Source: Gemmatimonadota bacterium | Lineage (GTDB): Bacteria; Gemmatimonadota; Gemmatimonadetes; Longimicrobiales; Gaopeijiaceae | Assembly (NCBI GenBank): GCA_029262115.1 | Contig: JAJCZZ010000004.1 | Coordinates: forward strand, 1 to 64,000 | Length of the DNA: 64,000 bases | Direction: 5' to 3' | Part shown: one piece after another, positions 7,547 to 17,352 of the stretch | Numbering within the stretch: position 1 is the first letter of the stretch | Layout of the letters: each line of letters opens with the position of its first letter | Program-made: the position numbers and the translations under genes | Notes under the pieces: model-generated | The model's database searches: none | The model's input: only the letters and a program-made list of their open reading frames with translations | Told to the model about the DNA's origin: nothing

Positions 7547-10500
7547 TCAGCCCCCCTCCGGGTTCGGTGTCGGCGGGACGGTGTCCAACCGCTCGAGACG
7601 TCCTCCCAGAATCGCGAGCGTCTGCGACGGCAACGCACTCGTAAACCGGTACGCGGCAGCTTCCTGGCCCGGAACGTAGGCCACGACGACACCGAAGTAC
7701 TGTTCACCCGCAAAGAACACCAGCGTGGCGGTGCGGTTCACCACTCTCGACTCCGAGCCTCCCCCCGGACGGGTGATCCGGAACCGGTTGTCCCCCGTAC
7801 CGGTCTTGCCACCCAGCGTCAACGGCTGCCCGTCCGGGCCCGCCAATGCGCCACGGGCACGGCGCGCCGTGCCGTTCGCAACTACGTCCTCCATAGCCGC
7901 ACGCAGCGTACGAGCGACTTCGACGGAGAGCACCCGATCAGGAGCCCGCTCCCTGGGTCGGAACCGCGTCTCATAGGGAGTCCCGAGTCCGATATCAATG
8001 CTCTTTACACGTTGTACGGGGTAACGAACTCCATCGCTCATGATGATGCCCGCCAGTTCGGCCAACGCCTCGGGCCGGTCGCCGGAACTGCCGATGGACG
8101 TCCCGAGCGACGGTACGATGTTGCGGAAGGGGTACCCCAGCCGCCTCCACCGCCGGAGCACCCCCTGGAACGCTTCGATCTCCAGCATGGTACGGATCCG
8201 CTGGTTCTGAGCGTCGCGCCGTCCCGTGCGGAAGAGCCAGTCGTAAACCTCAATGCGCACCTCACGGCTGGCGTCGAGGATCTCCTGCTGCGTGGCGTTC
8301 GGGTGCTTGACCAGATAGTTCGCGAGCCACAACTCGAGCGGGTGGACCCGCGATAGGTATCCCAGATCGGCCAGGGAGAACTGGGTCGGGTCACTTTGCT
8401 CGTAGAGCCGGACCAGGCCCTCGTCCGTGAACGACTCTCCAGTCGCCTTCTGACGGATGAATGCAGAGAAGACCTCGACGTCCGCGTCCGGGGCTACCGT
8501 ACGATACGCCCACGCCATTCGACGCGAGCCGAGCCGCCGCTCGTTCACCAAACGGTCGAAGACCTCAGGCCCCTCGGCGTCTCGGTACTTCGTGAAGAAG
8601 CCACGAAGGAAGCGGCTCCCCTCCGCATCGGCAAACCGCTCCAGATACTCCTGCCGCCCGGGACCACCCTCCTCGTCGAGCACCTGGGCGGTGCCGAGCT
8701 CGGCCATCTCGTGCGACACGATGTCGCGCATCATACGCACGAACGGAAGGTTGACCGAATTCCGGAACGACTCCCGCACGCTCAGAATGCGGCCGTTGAA
8801 TGTCGCGTCGAAGTTGTTGAACGTCTGGACGCCCCCGCCCGTCGCGAAGCGCTCTCCCGGGCTAGCGGAATACGTGCGTGTCATAGCCGCGTCCAGCAGT
8901 TGCTCACGGGTCGAGCCAGGCCGCGCCCTCAGGGCCTCGACCGTCCAGGTAGCCAGACGGTCTCTCGGGGCAACCGTCAGCGCTCCGAGAGAGTCCGCGG
9001 ACAGCTCACCGTACTGGTTGTAGAACTCGTCGATGATCTCGAGGTATGTGACGAGCGTGCGCAACTTGGCGGTAGAGCCGAGTTCCAGACGGGACGACGC
9101 GCCGAGGCTGAGCGGTCCGTCGTAGTTGTCGGTCTGTACGCGGATCACGTTGACGTCGCCGACTCGCTCCATGAGGGTCACGGCGTACAACACCTTCGAC
9201 GGGTCGCCCGTGTCGAGAAGGCGGCCGGCCGTCAGGCCGTTGGCAGCGTTGAAGACCGGGTCCTGCATCGAGCGCAGCAGATCGGTTGCGGCTTCGTGCC
9301 AGGCGATGTCGAGCGTGGACTCGGCGCGCAGGTCCATCCGGTCGAGGTCGTACAACCCGGGTGTCTTCGTGGCCGTGAGGAGCTGCGTACGCACATAGTT
9401 CACGGCCTTCCGCGCCGTGAACGAAAGCGCCGGTCGCGGCGGCGCCCGATCGAGCACCTGGACCCGCTCCCGCGCCCGCCGCGCCTCGTCCGCGAGCCAG
9501 CGGGGGATCATCCGCGCACCCACCATCAGTCCCAGGTACGAGTCGGTCAGGTCGGCAAGGTCGTCGCGCCCGGACGGCCGCGTCAGGTAGTAGGTGGGTC
9601 GGCGGTGGGCCAGAAGCAGGCTGACCACCCGCCGGTACACCTCTCCCTGCTCCCGGCGGCCGGCTTCGTCCATCGGTCCGCTGTTCAGAGCCAGGTTCAC
9701 CGAATCGAGCCGCAGCCCGTACCATGCCCACAAGCCGTCGGCCGTACCGACCACCTCGCCGTGACCGACCTGCGCGGCCAGCGGCACCGAGTTCAGGTAG
9801 TCTCGGACGATCCGCCGCCGGCCCTGGAGCGTGTTCGGCCCGTCCGAGTACGCGCGCAGTGACGCCGTGAACATCTGGCGGAGTTTGTCGCTCGGATCGC
9901 GAGTGATTCCGCCCGGCGAGTGGCGGTACTTCTCGATCTGAGTAGCGAGCGTGCTTCCGCCCGCCACGTTCCCCTCGGCTCCGAGCATCTTCATCCCGAG
10001 CTCACCCACGCTCCGGACGAAACGATCCCACTCGACCGCCGGATTCCGGCGCGGCTCTTCGCTGAGGAACTCCCGGCTCTCGATGAAGAGGAGCGTCCTC
10101 CACAACAGATACGGAATGGAGTCGAACTGAGTGTACGCTTCGCCGGGAAACCGCTCTTCCACGATCTTTCGGCCGCGCCGGTCCACGACGGTCAACCCCG
10201 CCGAAACCTTTGCATCGTAGACAGGATACGCGCCCCAGCCGACTGTGCGCTCGAGATCGTCCGAAAAGCGCGCCTGTTGGGTCAGGGCGTACCCTGCGGT
10301 GTCCAGGCTTGCGGTAACGCGTGGGATCTCCGTGTAGCCCAGCCGGCGATCGTAGGGGCCCTCCTCCGGAAAGCTGATACGGTCGCTCGGTCCGTCCTCC
10401 ACCGTCCACGTGAGGTCGTTGGCCAACCGCGTGAAGAGCCACGACTGGACTCTGGAACCGCGCATCTCCCAGACCGCGAGGGTCGCGACCGCGATCAGGG

Positions 10501-10639
10501 CGAGTGATCCCAGCAGCGCAGCAAGGAGCGACGGGCGGCGGAACCGGAACCAGCTCGGTCGCTTCGTCGCCGGCTGGCCCGGCCTTTCCACGGACCGCAC
10601 GGACTCCGTGGAGGCGGAGTCGGACGAAGGAGTATCCAT
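7547..10639 (-). CDS. Class A penicillin-binding protein-like bifunctional transglycosylase/transpeptidase
   Basis: Peptidoglycan polymerase of 1030 residues anchored by one N-terminal membrane helix (about 37-57, LLAALLGSLALIAVATLAVW). The GT51 glycosyltransferase region shows FIESREF with the catalytic Glu near 187, then GGSTLATQIEKY near 228. The transpeptidase region has the serine motif STAK (Ser 522), SVN near 628 and GGKTGTGDNRF with the KTG triad near the C-terminus. It is longer than typical PBP1A (750-850) because of extra sequence between STAK and KTG, including a Glu/Arg-rich helical stretch. All three transpeptidase motifs are present, so both activities look intact. It stands alone, downstream of ffh. 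Confidence 0.88.
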   Translation of the reverse strand: MDTPSSDSASTESVRSVERPGQPATKRPSWFRFRRPSLLAALLGSLALIAVATLAVWEMRGSRVQSWLFTRLANDLTWTVEDGPSDRISFPEEGPYDRRLGYTEIPRVTASLDTAGYALTQQARFSDDLERTVGWGAYPVYDAKVSAGLTVVDRRGRKIVEERFPGEAYTQFDSIPYLLWRTLLFIESREFLSEEPRRNPAVEWDRFVRSVGELGMKMLGAEGNVAGGSTLATQIEKYRHSPGGITRDPSDKLRQMFTASLRAYSDGPNTLQGRRRIVRDYLNSVPLAAQVGHGEVVGTADGLWAWYGLRLDSVNLALNSGPMDEAGRREQGEVYRRVVSLLLAHRRPTYYLTRPSGRDDLADLTDSYLGLMVGARMIPRWLADEARRARERVQVLDRAPPRPALSFTARKAVNYVRTQLLTATKTPGLYDLDRMDLRAESTLDIAWHEAATDLLRSMQDPVFNAANGLTAGRLLDTGDPSKVLYAVTLMERVGDVNVIRVQTDNYDGPLSLGASSRLELGSTAKLRTLVTYLEIIDEFYNQYGELSADSLGALTVAPRDRLATWTVEALRARPGSTREQLLDAAMTRTYSASPGERFATGGGVQTFNNFDATFNGRILSVRESFRNSVNLPFVRMMRDIVSHEMAELGTAQVLDEEGGPGRQEYLERFADAEGSRFLRGFFTKYRDAEGPEVFDRLVNERRLGSRRMAWAYRTVAPDADVEVFSAFIRQKATGESFTDEGLVRLYEQSDPTQFSLADLGYLSRVHPLELWLANYLVKHPNATQQEILDASREVRIEVYDWLFRTGRRDAQNQRIRTMLEIEAFQGVLRRWRRLGYPFRNIVPSLGTSIGSSGDRPEALAELAGIIMSDGVRYPVQRVKSIDIGLGTPYETRFRPRERAPDRVLSVEVARTLRAAMEDVVANGTARRARGALAGPDGQPLTLGGKTGTGDNRFRITRPGGGSESRVVNRTATLVFFAGEQYFGVVVAYVPGQEAAAYRFTSALPSQTLAILGGRLERLDTVPPTPNPEGG

Positions 10640-10786
10640 GGTGTCGTGCGTCGCCGTCTAAAGGGGCCTAAGGACTGAATTGCTTCAAGTTCAAGCTAGC
10701 CGGAACCTGAGGTATTCGCTCAAGGCCCGGACATTGTTTCCGTTCCGGCTCAGCAGCCCACGTCTCGGCGACCCTCGCGGCCCTCC

Positions 10787-12139
10787 CTACCGCCCGAACG
10801 GCATCCCCCCGAGGCCGCCGACACCCGGCATCCCCCCACCACCCATCATCCCCTTCATCTGCTTCATGAACTTCTCCATCTCCTTGAACTGCTTGAGGAG
10901 ACGGTTCACTTCCGCGATCGGCCGACCGCTTCCCTTGGCGATCCGGGCGCGTCTCGACCCGTTGATGATCTCGGGCTTGGCGCGTTCCTTGGGTGTCATC
11001 GACAGGATGATGGCTTCGACGTGCTTCATCCGCTTGGGATCCATCTGCGCCGCCGGGATCTTCATGCGGGCGGCGCCCGGGATCAGCTTCAGGAGCTGCT
11101 CGAGGGGTCCCATCTTCTGGACCTGACGCATGGCCGTGAGGAAGTCCTCCAGGGTGAAGCGGCCCTTGCCCATCACCTTCTGCTGGAGCTTGGCCGACTC
11201 CTCCTGATCGATGGCGGCCTCGGCGCGTTCCACGAGGCCAACCACGTCACCCATCTGCAGGATGCGACCGGCAAGGCGCTCGGGATCGGCCGAATCGAGG
11301 TCGCCGACGCCCTCGCCCACGCCGATGAACTTGATCGGCTTTCCGGTCACGCCACGGATCGACAGGGCCGCCCCACCGCGTGCGTCACCGTCCATCTTCG
11401 TGAGGACGACGCCGGTGATGCCGAGAGCGTCGTCGAAGCCCTGCGCGATCGTCACGGCCTCCTGCCCCGTCATGGCGTCCGCGACGAAGAGGATTTCCTG
11501 GGGATTCAGGGCGTCCTTGATGCGCCCCAGTTCGTTCATCAGCGTCTCGTCGATCTGGAGACGACCGGCGGTATCCACGATCAGGACGGAGTGCCCCTCC
11601 GCCTTTGCCCGCTCCTTGGCCGCAACCGCTGCCTTTACCGGATCTCCCTGGAACTCGCCGGCGGCCACGGGCACGCCGATCTGCTTTCCGAGGGTCTGGA
11701 GCTGCTCGATGGCGGCGGGGCGCTGCAGATCGCAGGCGGCCAGCATCGGTTGGCGCCCACCGTGGATCATCCGCTTGGCCAGTTTGGCCGACGTGGTCGT
11801 CTTACCCGAGCCCTGGAGCCCGACCATGAGGAACACCGTCGGCCCGGTGGCGGCCCACTGGAGGCCCGGACGCTCCTCGCCCAGAAGGTGCGCAAGCTCG
11901 TCGTGGACGATCTTCACGATCTGCTGGCCCGGCGACACCGACTTCAGGACCGCCTCGCCCAGCGCCTTTTCCTGCACCCGCGTCAGGAAATCCCGGGTGA
12001 CCTTGAAGTTGACGTCCGCCTCCAACAGGACGCGACGGACCTCCCGAAGCCCCTCCTTGATCATCGGCTCGGTCAGCACTCCGCGCTGACGAAGCTTGCT
12101 GAGGGCGGTATCGAGCTTGTTGCTCAGCTCGTCGAACAC
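10787..12139 (-). CDS. ffh: Signal recognition particle protein Ffh (SRP54)
   Basis: GTPase that binds signal peptides and SRP RNA and delivers nascent membrane proteins to FtsY. N-domain MFDELSNKLDTALSKLRQRG; G-domain with GLQGSGKTTTSAKLA (P-loop), DTAGRLQIDETLM, TKMDGDARGGAALS and FIGVGEGVGDLD; methionine-rich M-domain after about 325 with LEDFLTAMRQVQKMGPLEQLLKLIPG and SRRARIAKGSG. The tail GGGGMPGVGGLGGMPFGR is a typical Gly/Met tail. Start is a GTG at 12139 with AAGGGAGA upstream. Ffh often precedes rpsP directly; here 7 kb separates them. No SRP RNA gene was recognised nearby. Confidence 0.97.
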   Translation of the reverse strand: MFDELSNKLDTALSKLRQRGVLTEPMIKEGLREVRRVLLEADVNFKVTRDFLTRVQEKALGEAVLKSVSPGQQIVKIVHDELAHLLGEERPGLQWAATGPTVFLMVGLQGSGKTTTSAKLAKRMIHGGRQPMLAACDLQRPAAIEQLQTLGKQIGVPVAAGEFQGDPVKAAVAAKERAKAEGHSVLIVDTAGRLQIDETLMNELGRIKDALNPQEILFVADAMTGQEAVTIAQGFDDALGITGVVLTKMDGDARGGAALSIRGVTGKPIKFIGVGEGVGDLDSADPERLAGRILQMGDVVGLVERAEAAIDQEESAKLQQKVMGKGRFTLEDFLTAMRQVQKMGPLEQLLKLIPGAARMKIPAAQMDPKRMKHVEAIILSMTPKERAKPEIINGSRRARIAKGSGRPIAEVNRLLKQFKEMEKFMKQMKGMMGGGGMPGVGGLGGMPFGR

Positions 12140-12423
12140 GGCGTCTCCCTTTCCCTACCCGATGTGCGGCGCGACTCCGGTCAGGGGCGACCGACCGGTG
12201 CGGAGGAGGTCAAAGCTAGGCATGGGCCCGGCCCCTCTCAACGGGCACGGGTCGAATCCGTGTCGTCGGGCATGGATCGACCCTGTGGAGCCCAGGCATC
12301 AGGACCTCGCTGCATCTCTGGAGTCGGGCCTCGATCCAGCCCGTGTCGCTGGGCATGGACTTTGCTATTCAAAGTTCTCTATATTTTCACTGCAACGTGA
12401 CCAAGCGCACAGGACTGGAGCCC
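12140..12423. other. Divergent intergenic region between ffh and a membrane protein gene
   Basis: 284 bp that should hold the ffh promoter and the promoter of the 12424 gene. It contains a near-repeat CCGTGTCGNNGGGCATGGA at 12258-12276 and 12341-12359 (17 of 19 bases), and an AT-rich patch with the inverted repeat ACTTTG-CTATT-CAAAGT at 12359-12375. The hairpin CACGG-GTCGAAT-CCGTG at 12246-12262 looks like a tRNA T-arm but has no partner arms. Confidence 0.4.
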
Positions 12424-12831
12424 ATGACATCGCTCGTCGAATTCCTCTTCCCAGCCCCCGCCCCCCGCAGCGTCGGATCCATCTACACATGGTGGGAGCG
12501 GCGGCGCCTTCCCTACAACCTGATTGTGGGAAGCTCAGGCGTCGTCTCGCTCGCCACGGCCCTGACCCTCGCGTGGCTCCCACCAAACGGCGTACGGCCC
12601 GACTTCGTTCCGTGGCAGCCCATCGTGGTCTTCGCCGTGCTGGCCAACCTCTTCTACTTCCTCGGGCCGGTCGTCGAAATCGCGGCGCACAAGGTGTGGG
12701 GCCGGCAGCTCCTGCCCGTCGGACCCGTACTCTACCGCATGGGCCTCACGTTCTCGGTCGGCCTCACGTTCCTCCCGACGATGCTCATGATTCTGTTCTT
12801 CGTGGCGCGGATCGTGGGGTTGGCGCCGTGA
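12424..12831 (+). CDS. Small membrane protein, three predicted helices
   Basis: 135 residues. After a polar start with WWERRRLPYN there are three hydrophobic spans, about 36-56 (VGSSGVVSLATALTLAWL), 66-90 (PIVVFAVLANLFYFLGPVVEI) and 103-130 (FSVGLTFLPTMLMILFFVARIVGL). The positive inside cues place the N-terminus in the cytoplasm. The ATG at 12424 has GGAG just upstream; an open frame reaches further back but lacks character. The last 47 bp overlap the 3' end of the cusA-like gene on the other strand. The family was not recognised. Confidence 0.6.
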   Translation: MTSLVEFLFPAPAPRSVGSIYTWWERRRLPYNLIVGSSGVVSLATALTLAWLPPNGVRPDFVPWQPIVVFAVLANLFYFLGPVVEIAAHKVWGRQLLPVGPVLYRMGLTFSVGLTFLPTMLMILFFVARIVGLAP

Positions 12832-15800
12832 CCTCCGGCACGGCAGCCGATCCCTCCCCGTCCGCGGCGGCCCACACGTGCCGCAACCGCCATTCGCGCC
12901 ACAGGGAGTAAAGGACCGGGACGACGAGCAGGCTCAGCACGGTGGCCGACACCATACCGCCCACCATCGGTGCGGCGATCCGCTTCAGAACCGTGGAGCC
13001 GGTGCCGCCACCCCACAGGATGGGGAGCAGTCCCGCGATCACGGCCGTCGCCGTCATGAGAATCGGACGCACCCGCTCGCCCGCCCCCTCCCGGATGGCC
13101 GCCATGAGGTCATCACGGTGCCGTAGACGACCCTCCCGCTCGTGCCTGCGGTACGCCTCGTCGAGATACACCAGGAGCACGACGGCGAGCTCGGTCGCCA
13201 CGCCGGCCAGCGCGATCAGGCCCACCCAGACCGCCACCGAGAGGTTGTAGTCCAGCGCCCAGAGAAGCCACACGCTTCCGACCAGCGCGAACGGGACGGA
13301 GAGCATGACCAACAGGCTTTCGGCCACGCTCCGGAAGTTGAGATAGAGCAGGAAGAAGATGATGGCCAGCGTGATCGGGACGACCACCCTGAGCGTCCGG
13401 TTGGCGCGCTCGAGCGCCTCGAATTGACCCGACCACTCCAGGCGGTACCCGACCGGTAGCTCCAGCCGTTCCTCCAGGAGCGTCCGGGCCTCCTGCACGT
13501 ACCCCCCGATGTCGCGGTCCCGCACGTCCACGTATACCAGGCTGTTCAGGAGCGCATTCTCACTCTTGATCATCGGTGGACCGGCCGCGAACCGGATGGT
13601 CGCCAACTGACCCAGCGGGACCTGGGAACCCATGGGTGTGGCCACGAGGATCCTGGCGATGGCGTCGGGGTCGTCGCGGAGCTCGCGTGCGTAGCGAACA
13701 TTCACAGAATACCGCTCACGCCCCTCGACCGTGCGGGTGGCGTTCACGCCGCCCACTCCCGCCATGATGGTCTGCTGGACGTCCATCATGGTCAGCCCGT
13801 ATCGCGCCGCTTCGGACCGGTTGACGTCGATTTCCAGATACTTCCCGCCGATGGCCCGCTCCGCGAAGACCGACCCGGTTCCCCGGACCAGCGGCAACAG
13901 GCCCTCGATATCCGTGCCGATGTCTTCGAGGGTCCCAGGGTCCGGCCCGAAGATCTTTATGCCGACCGGCGTCTTGATTCCGGTAGCCAGCATGTCCAGC
14001 CGGTTCTTGATAGGCATGGACCACATGTTTGCGACGCCGGGCGTACGGGTGGTCGCGTCCATCTCGGAGATGATTGAGTCATAGTCCACGCCCGGCCGCC
14101 ATTCGTCTTCGGGCCGGAGGATGGCCACCGACTCGAACATCGACAGGGGAGCTGGATCCGTGGCGGTGTTGGCTCGTCCGGCCTTGCCCAGCACGAGCTC
14201 CACTTCGGGGACCGACGCCATGGCCCGATCCCGCTGCTCGAGTATCCGCTTGACCTGCCCCGTCCCTACTCCGGGAAAGACCGAGGGCATGTCCATGATG
14301 GAGCCTTCCACCAGGGGAGGCATGAACTCGCTGCCCAGCCGCCCGAACGGCACCACCGTGACAAGGAGCGCCGCGAGGGCAGCGATCAACACGACGGCTC
14401 TGCGCCGTAGCGCGAACGCGATGACGGGGCGGTAGATCGCCAGCGCCGCCCGGTTGATGGGGTTGTTCGCCTCGGGCCGTATCCGACCGCGAATCAGCGC
14501 ACCCATGGCCACCGGCACCAGGGTGATCGAGAGGATGGCCGACGCCGCCATCGCCAGCGTCTTGGTCAACGCGAGCGGCCGGAAGAGCCGCCCCTCTTCC
14601 GCCCCCAGAGCGAAAATTGGGATGAAGCTCAACGTGATGATCAGCAGGGAGAGAAACAGCGCCGGACCGACCTCCCGGGAGGCGTCGGCCGCCAACTCCC
14701 ACGGTGTGAGGCTTCCACCCTCGCGCTCGTTGCGCTCCATGTGCTTGTGCATGTTCTCGATCATCACGATGGCCGCGTCCACCATGGCGCCCAACGCGAT
14801 GGCAATGCCGCCGAGGCTCATGATATTCGCGTTGACGCCAAGCCAGCGCATGGCCAAGAAGGAGAGGAGGACACCGACGGGCAGCGTAATGATCGCAACC
14901 AAAGCACTCCGTGCATGCAGCAGGAAGATCACCGCCACGAGCGCCACGATCAGGCTCTCCTCGAGCAGCTTCTCACGCAGGGTCTCGATGGCTCGGTGAA
15001 TCAGATCGCTCCGGTCGTATCCGATGACGATCTCCACCCCCTTGGGCAGGGAGCTCTGGATGTCCACCATGCGCTCCTTGACCCGTTCGATGACTTCGAG
15101 CGGGTTCTCGCCGAACCGCATGACGACGAATCCGGTGGTCACCTCACCCTGCTTGATGCTCCCGTCCTCGGCGCGCCACGCGAGATCGGCCAGACCACGG
15201 CGGATCTCAGGGCCCAGTTGGACCCGTGCCACGTCGGCAATGGTGATCGGCGTTCCGCCCGGGCCCATCCCCACCGCCACGGCCTCGATGTCGTCGATGG
15301 AGCCGAGGTATCCCATGCCTCGCACCATATACTCGTTCCCCCCGAGTTCGAGGACCCGCCCGCCGACGTCGAGGTTCGATTCCCGGATGGCCTTGATCAC
15401 TTTTCCCACGGGAATGCCGAACGCCAGGAGCCGCTCGGGGTCCAGCTCCACCTGGTACTGCTTCTCGTAGCCGCCGAGCGTGGCGATCTCGCTCACGCCG
15501 GGCACGGCGGTGAGCTGGTAGCGCACGTACCAGTCCTGCAGAGTCCTCAACTCGGCATTGTTCAACGTGCCAGTCCGATCGAGGAGGACGTACTGCATGA
15601 CCCAGCCCACGCCGGTGGCGTCGGGGCCGAGCTGGGGCTGGACCTGCTCCGGAAGCAGGTCGCCCACGCTGGCGAGGTATTCCAGCACGCGGGACCGGGC
15701 CCAGTAGATGTCGACGTCGTCCTCGAACACGACGTAGACGAACGAACGCCCGAACTGGCTGATGCCCCGGACGTACTTGGTGTTGGGGACCTTCAGCAAC

Positions 15801-16015
15801 TCGGTCGACAGCGGGTAGGTGACGAGGTCCTCGATGACCTGGGGCGCCTGACCTTGCCACTCGGTCTGGACGATGACCTGGACGTCCGAGAGGTCGGGAA
15901 TCGCGTCCACCGGCGTCGTGACCATGGCCCACAGGCCGGCCGCCACCGCCACCAGCGTGGCCAGGACGACGAAGAACCTGTTGTGGATCGACCCGTCTAT
16001 GATGCGCCTGAGCAT
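12785..16015 (-). CDS. cusA: CusA-type Cu(I)/Ag(I) efflux RND permease
   Basis: Inner-membrane proton-driven pump of 1076 residues. Family hallmarks are LRRIIDGSIHNRFFVV at the start, DLSDVQVIVQTEW, and the TM4 motif IALGAMVDAAIVMIEN with the acidic relay residue, identical in style to E. coli CusA and distinct from CzcA. The three methionines that relay Cu/Ag in E. coli CusA (573, 623, 672) have counterparts in EGSIMDMPS, DPAPLSMFES and NRLDMLATG. Starts 2 bp after the adaptor stop, forming a CBA operon on the minus strand. The C-terminal tail after LYSLWREWR is polar and overlaps the 12424 gene. Cu/Ag specificity is inferred from these residues. Confidence 0.92.
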   Translation of the reverse strand: MLRRIIDGSIHNRFFVVLATLVAVAAGLWAMVTTPVDAIPDLSDVQVIVQTEWQGQAPQVIEDLVTYPLSTELLKVPNTKYVRGISQFGRSFVYVVFEDDVDIYWARSRVLEYLASVGDLLPEQVQPQLGPDATGVGWVMQYVLLDRTGTLNNAELRTLQDWYVRYQLTAVPGVSEIATLGGYEKQYQVELDPERLLAFGIPVGKVIKAIRESNLDVGGRVLELGGNEYMVRGMGYLGSIDDIEAVAVGMGPGGTPITIADVARVQLGPEIRRGLADLAWRAEDGSIKQGEVTTGFVVMRFGENPLEVIERVKERMVDIQSSLPKGVEIVIGYDRSDLIHRAIETLREKLLEESLIVALVAVIFLLHARSALVAIITLPVGVLLSFLAMRWLGVNANIMSLGGIAIALGAMVDAAIVMIENMHKHMERNEREGGSLTPWELAADASREVGPALFLSLLIITLSFIPIFALGAEEGRLFRPLALTKTLAMAASAILSITLVPVAMGALIRGRIRPEANNPINRAALAIYRPVIAFALRRRAVVLIAALAALLVTVVPFGRLGSEFMPPLVEGSIMDMPSVFPGVGTGQVKRILEQRDRAMASVPEVELVLGKAGRANTATDPAPLSMFESVAILRPEDEWRPGVDYDSIISEMDATTRTPGVANMWSMPIKNRLDMLATGIKTPVGIKIFGPDPGTLEDIGTDIEGLLPLVRGTGSVFAERAIGGKYLEIDVNRSEAARYGLTMMDVQQTIMAGVGGVNATRTVEGRERYSVNVRYARELRDDPDAIARILVATPMGSQVPLGQLATIRFAAGPPMIKSENALLNSLVYVDVRDRDIGGYVQEARTLLEERLELPVGYRLEWSGQFEALERANRTLRVVVPITLAIIFFLLYLNFRSVAESLLVMLSVPFALVGSVWLLWALDYNLSVAVWVGLIALAGVATELAVVLLVYLDEAYRRHEREGRLRHRDDLMAAIREGAGERVRPILMTATAVIAGLLPILWGGGTGSTVLKRIAAPMVGGMVSATVLSLLVVPVLYSLWREWRLRHVWAAADGEGSAAVPEVTAPTPRSAPRRTES

Positions 16016-16017
16016 GG

Positions 16018-17352
16018 TCAGCGGCTCCCCATGGTGTCTGGGGGCGTCGGAGTGCCCGACATGTCCATGCCGTCCATGCTGTCCATGCCGTCCGAGGGGC
16101 TCTCGTCCATCCCCTCCATGTCCATCCCGCCCATGTCCATGCCGCTCGCCTCGGACAGATTCATCTGGGCCATCATGGCCCTCATGACCTCGGCCAGGTT
16201 CGACTCGGAGTCCAGGAAGAACTGTGCGGACGTGACCACGCGCTGCCTCTCCGCGACCCCCGAGACGACCTGGATCCACTCGCGTCCACGGGTCCCCAAC
16301 TCGAGTTCATGGGGCATGAGTCGGCCGTCACCCATGTCCACGAACGCGACCGCGCGCTCACCGGAGTAGAGCACGGCGGAGCCGGGAATCGTGAGGGTGG
16401 GCCCCAGGTCCACGGTGAGCCGAACCGTGGCGTACATCCCGGGCTTCAGAACGCTACCCGGGTTGGCGATCGTGATCCGGGCACGCATGGAGCGCGTGCC
16501 CTCCGCCAAGGTCGGATAGACGTACTCGACTCGCCCCTCGAAGGCGCGCTCCGGCACGGCGGCGACGGATATCTGGGCGAGCATTCCCTGCCGCACGGCC
16601 CAGATGTCGCGCTCGAAGACCTCGGCGTTGACCCAGACCCGGGAAAGGTCGGCAATCATGTAGAGGTTGGCGCCGGGCGTGAACGCCTGGCCTTCCGCCA
16701 CGTTCTTTTCCATGACGATGCCGGACGCGGGCGCGTACACGGTCAGCGTCCTGCGCACCTGGCGGGTCTCCAGCAGCCGGTCGATCTGCTCGCTGGAGAT
16801 ATCCCAGTAGGCCAGGCGTCGGCGTGCCGACGCCGCGAGGTCCGAAGCGCTGCCCGCGGCGCCCTCGACCCGGCTGGACTCGAGCGACCGAGCCATGCGC
16901 GATGCGAGCAGAAGCTCCTCCTGCGCCGCCACCAATTCAGGCGAGTAGACGTCGAACAGGGGCTGGCCGCGCCGCACGACCTGCCCGGTGAAGTCCACAC
17001 GGAGATCCTCCACCCATCCGCCGAACTTCGGCGCCACATAGACCATACGGGTCTCGTCGAAGTCGACCACTCCGACGCTACGCACTTCCGTCGTGTGGGG
17101 CCGGACCGCCACCGTGCCGAAGGTGATGCCGAAGGTGGCCATATCCCGGGCGGACAGGCGCACGGAGCCGTCCGAGGCGGAGCCCCCCATGTCCATGCCC
17201 TCCATCCCGTCGGCATCCGGGACACTCATGTCCATCCCGGCCATCGGGTCGGCGTTGCCGTCCGGTGAGTCGCCGGAGTCGGAGCACGCGCTGGCCGCGG
17301 TCAGCGAGACGACCATCGCGAGAGTGAGCCTACGGTTCATCGAGCGGCTCAT
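16018..17352 (-). CDS. cusB: CusB-type periplasmic adaptor with Met/Asp-rich tails
   Basis: Membrane-fusion protein that links the pump to the outer-membrane channel. A lipoprotein-type signal ends LTAASAC. Residues about 33-60 form a Met-rich stretch (MAGMDMS, MEGMDMGG); the body shows WVEDLRVDFTGQVVRRGQPLFDVYSPEL (barrel-sandwich half), a helical hairpin, YAPASGIV (second half) and the beta-barrel AVPERAFEGRVEYVYP. The last 50 residues repeat the Met/Asp motif (MDMGGMDMEGMDE, MDSMDGMDMSG). Met clusters bind Cu(I)/Ag(I), as in CusB and CusF. The ATG overlaps the cusC-like stop by ATGA. Confidence 0.9.
   Translation of the reverse strand: MSRSMNRRLTLAMVVSLTAASACSDSGDSPDGNADPMAGMDMSVPDADGMEGMDMGGSASDGSVRLSARDMATFGITFGTVAVRPHTTEVRSVGVVDFDETRMVYVAPKFGGWVEDLRVDFTGQVVRRGQPLFDVYSPELVAAQEELLLASRMARSLESSRVEGAAGSASDLAASARRRLAYWDISSEQIDRLLETRQVRRTLTVYAPASGIVMEKNVAEGQAFTPGANLYMIADLSRVWVNAEVFERDIWAVRQGMLAQISVAAVPERAFEGRVEYVYPTLAEGTRSMRARITIANPGSVLKPGMYATVRLTVDLGPTLTIPGSAVLYSGERAVAFVDMGDGRLMPHELELGTRGREWIQVVSGVAERQRVVTSAQFFLDSESNLAEVMRAMMAQMNLSEASGMDMGGMDMEGMDESPSDGMDSMDGMDMSGTPTPPDTMGSR

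Noticed and set aside
8396-9862. Open frame of about 490 codons opposite the PBP gene
   Set aside because: Antisense shadow, arginine/valine-rich, without motif.
12246-12262. Hairpin CACGG-GTCGAAT-CCGTG like a tRNA T-arm
   Set aside because: No matching acceptor, D or anticodon arms are found around it and the loop starts with G, not T. Chance GC hairpin is more likely.
12140-12423. Possible SRP RNA gene next to ffh
   Set aside because: GGTCAGG is present at 12178-12184, but the GGAAG tetraloop and helix 8 partner of SRP RNA are missing.
14741-16369. Open frame of about 540 codons on the plus strand
   Set aside because: Antisense to the cusA-like and cusB-like genes; no domain and skewed composition.
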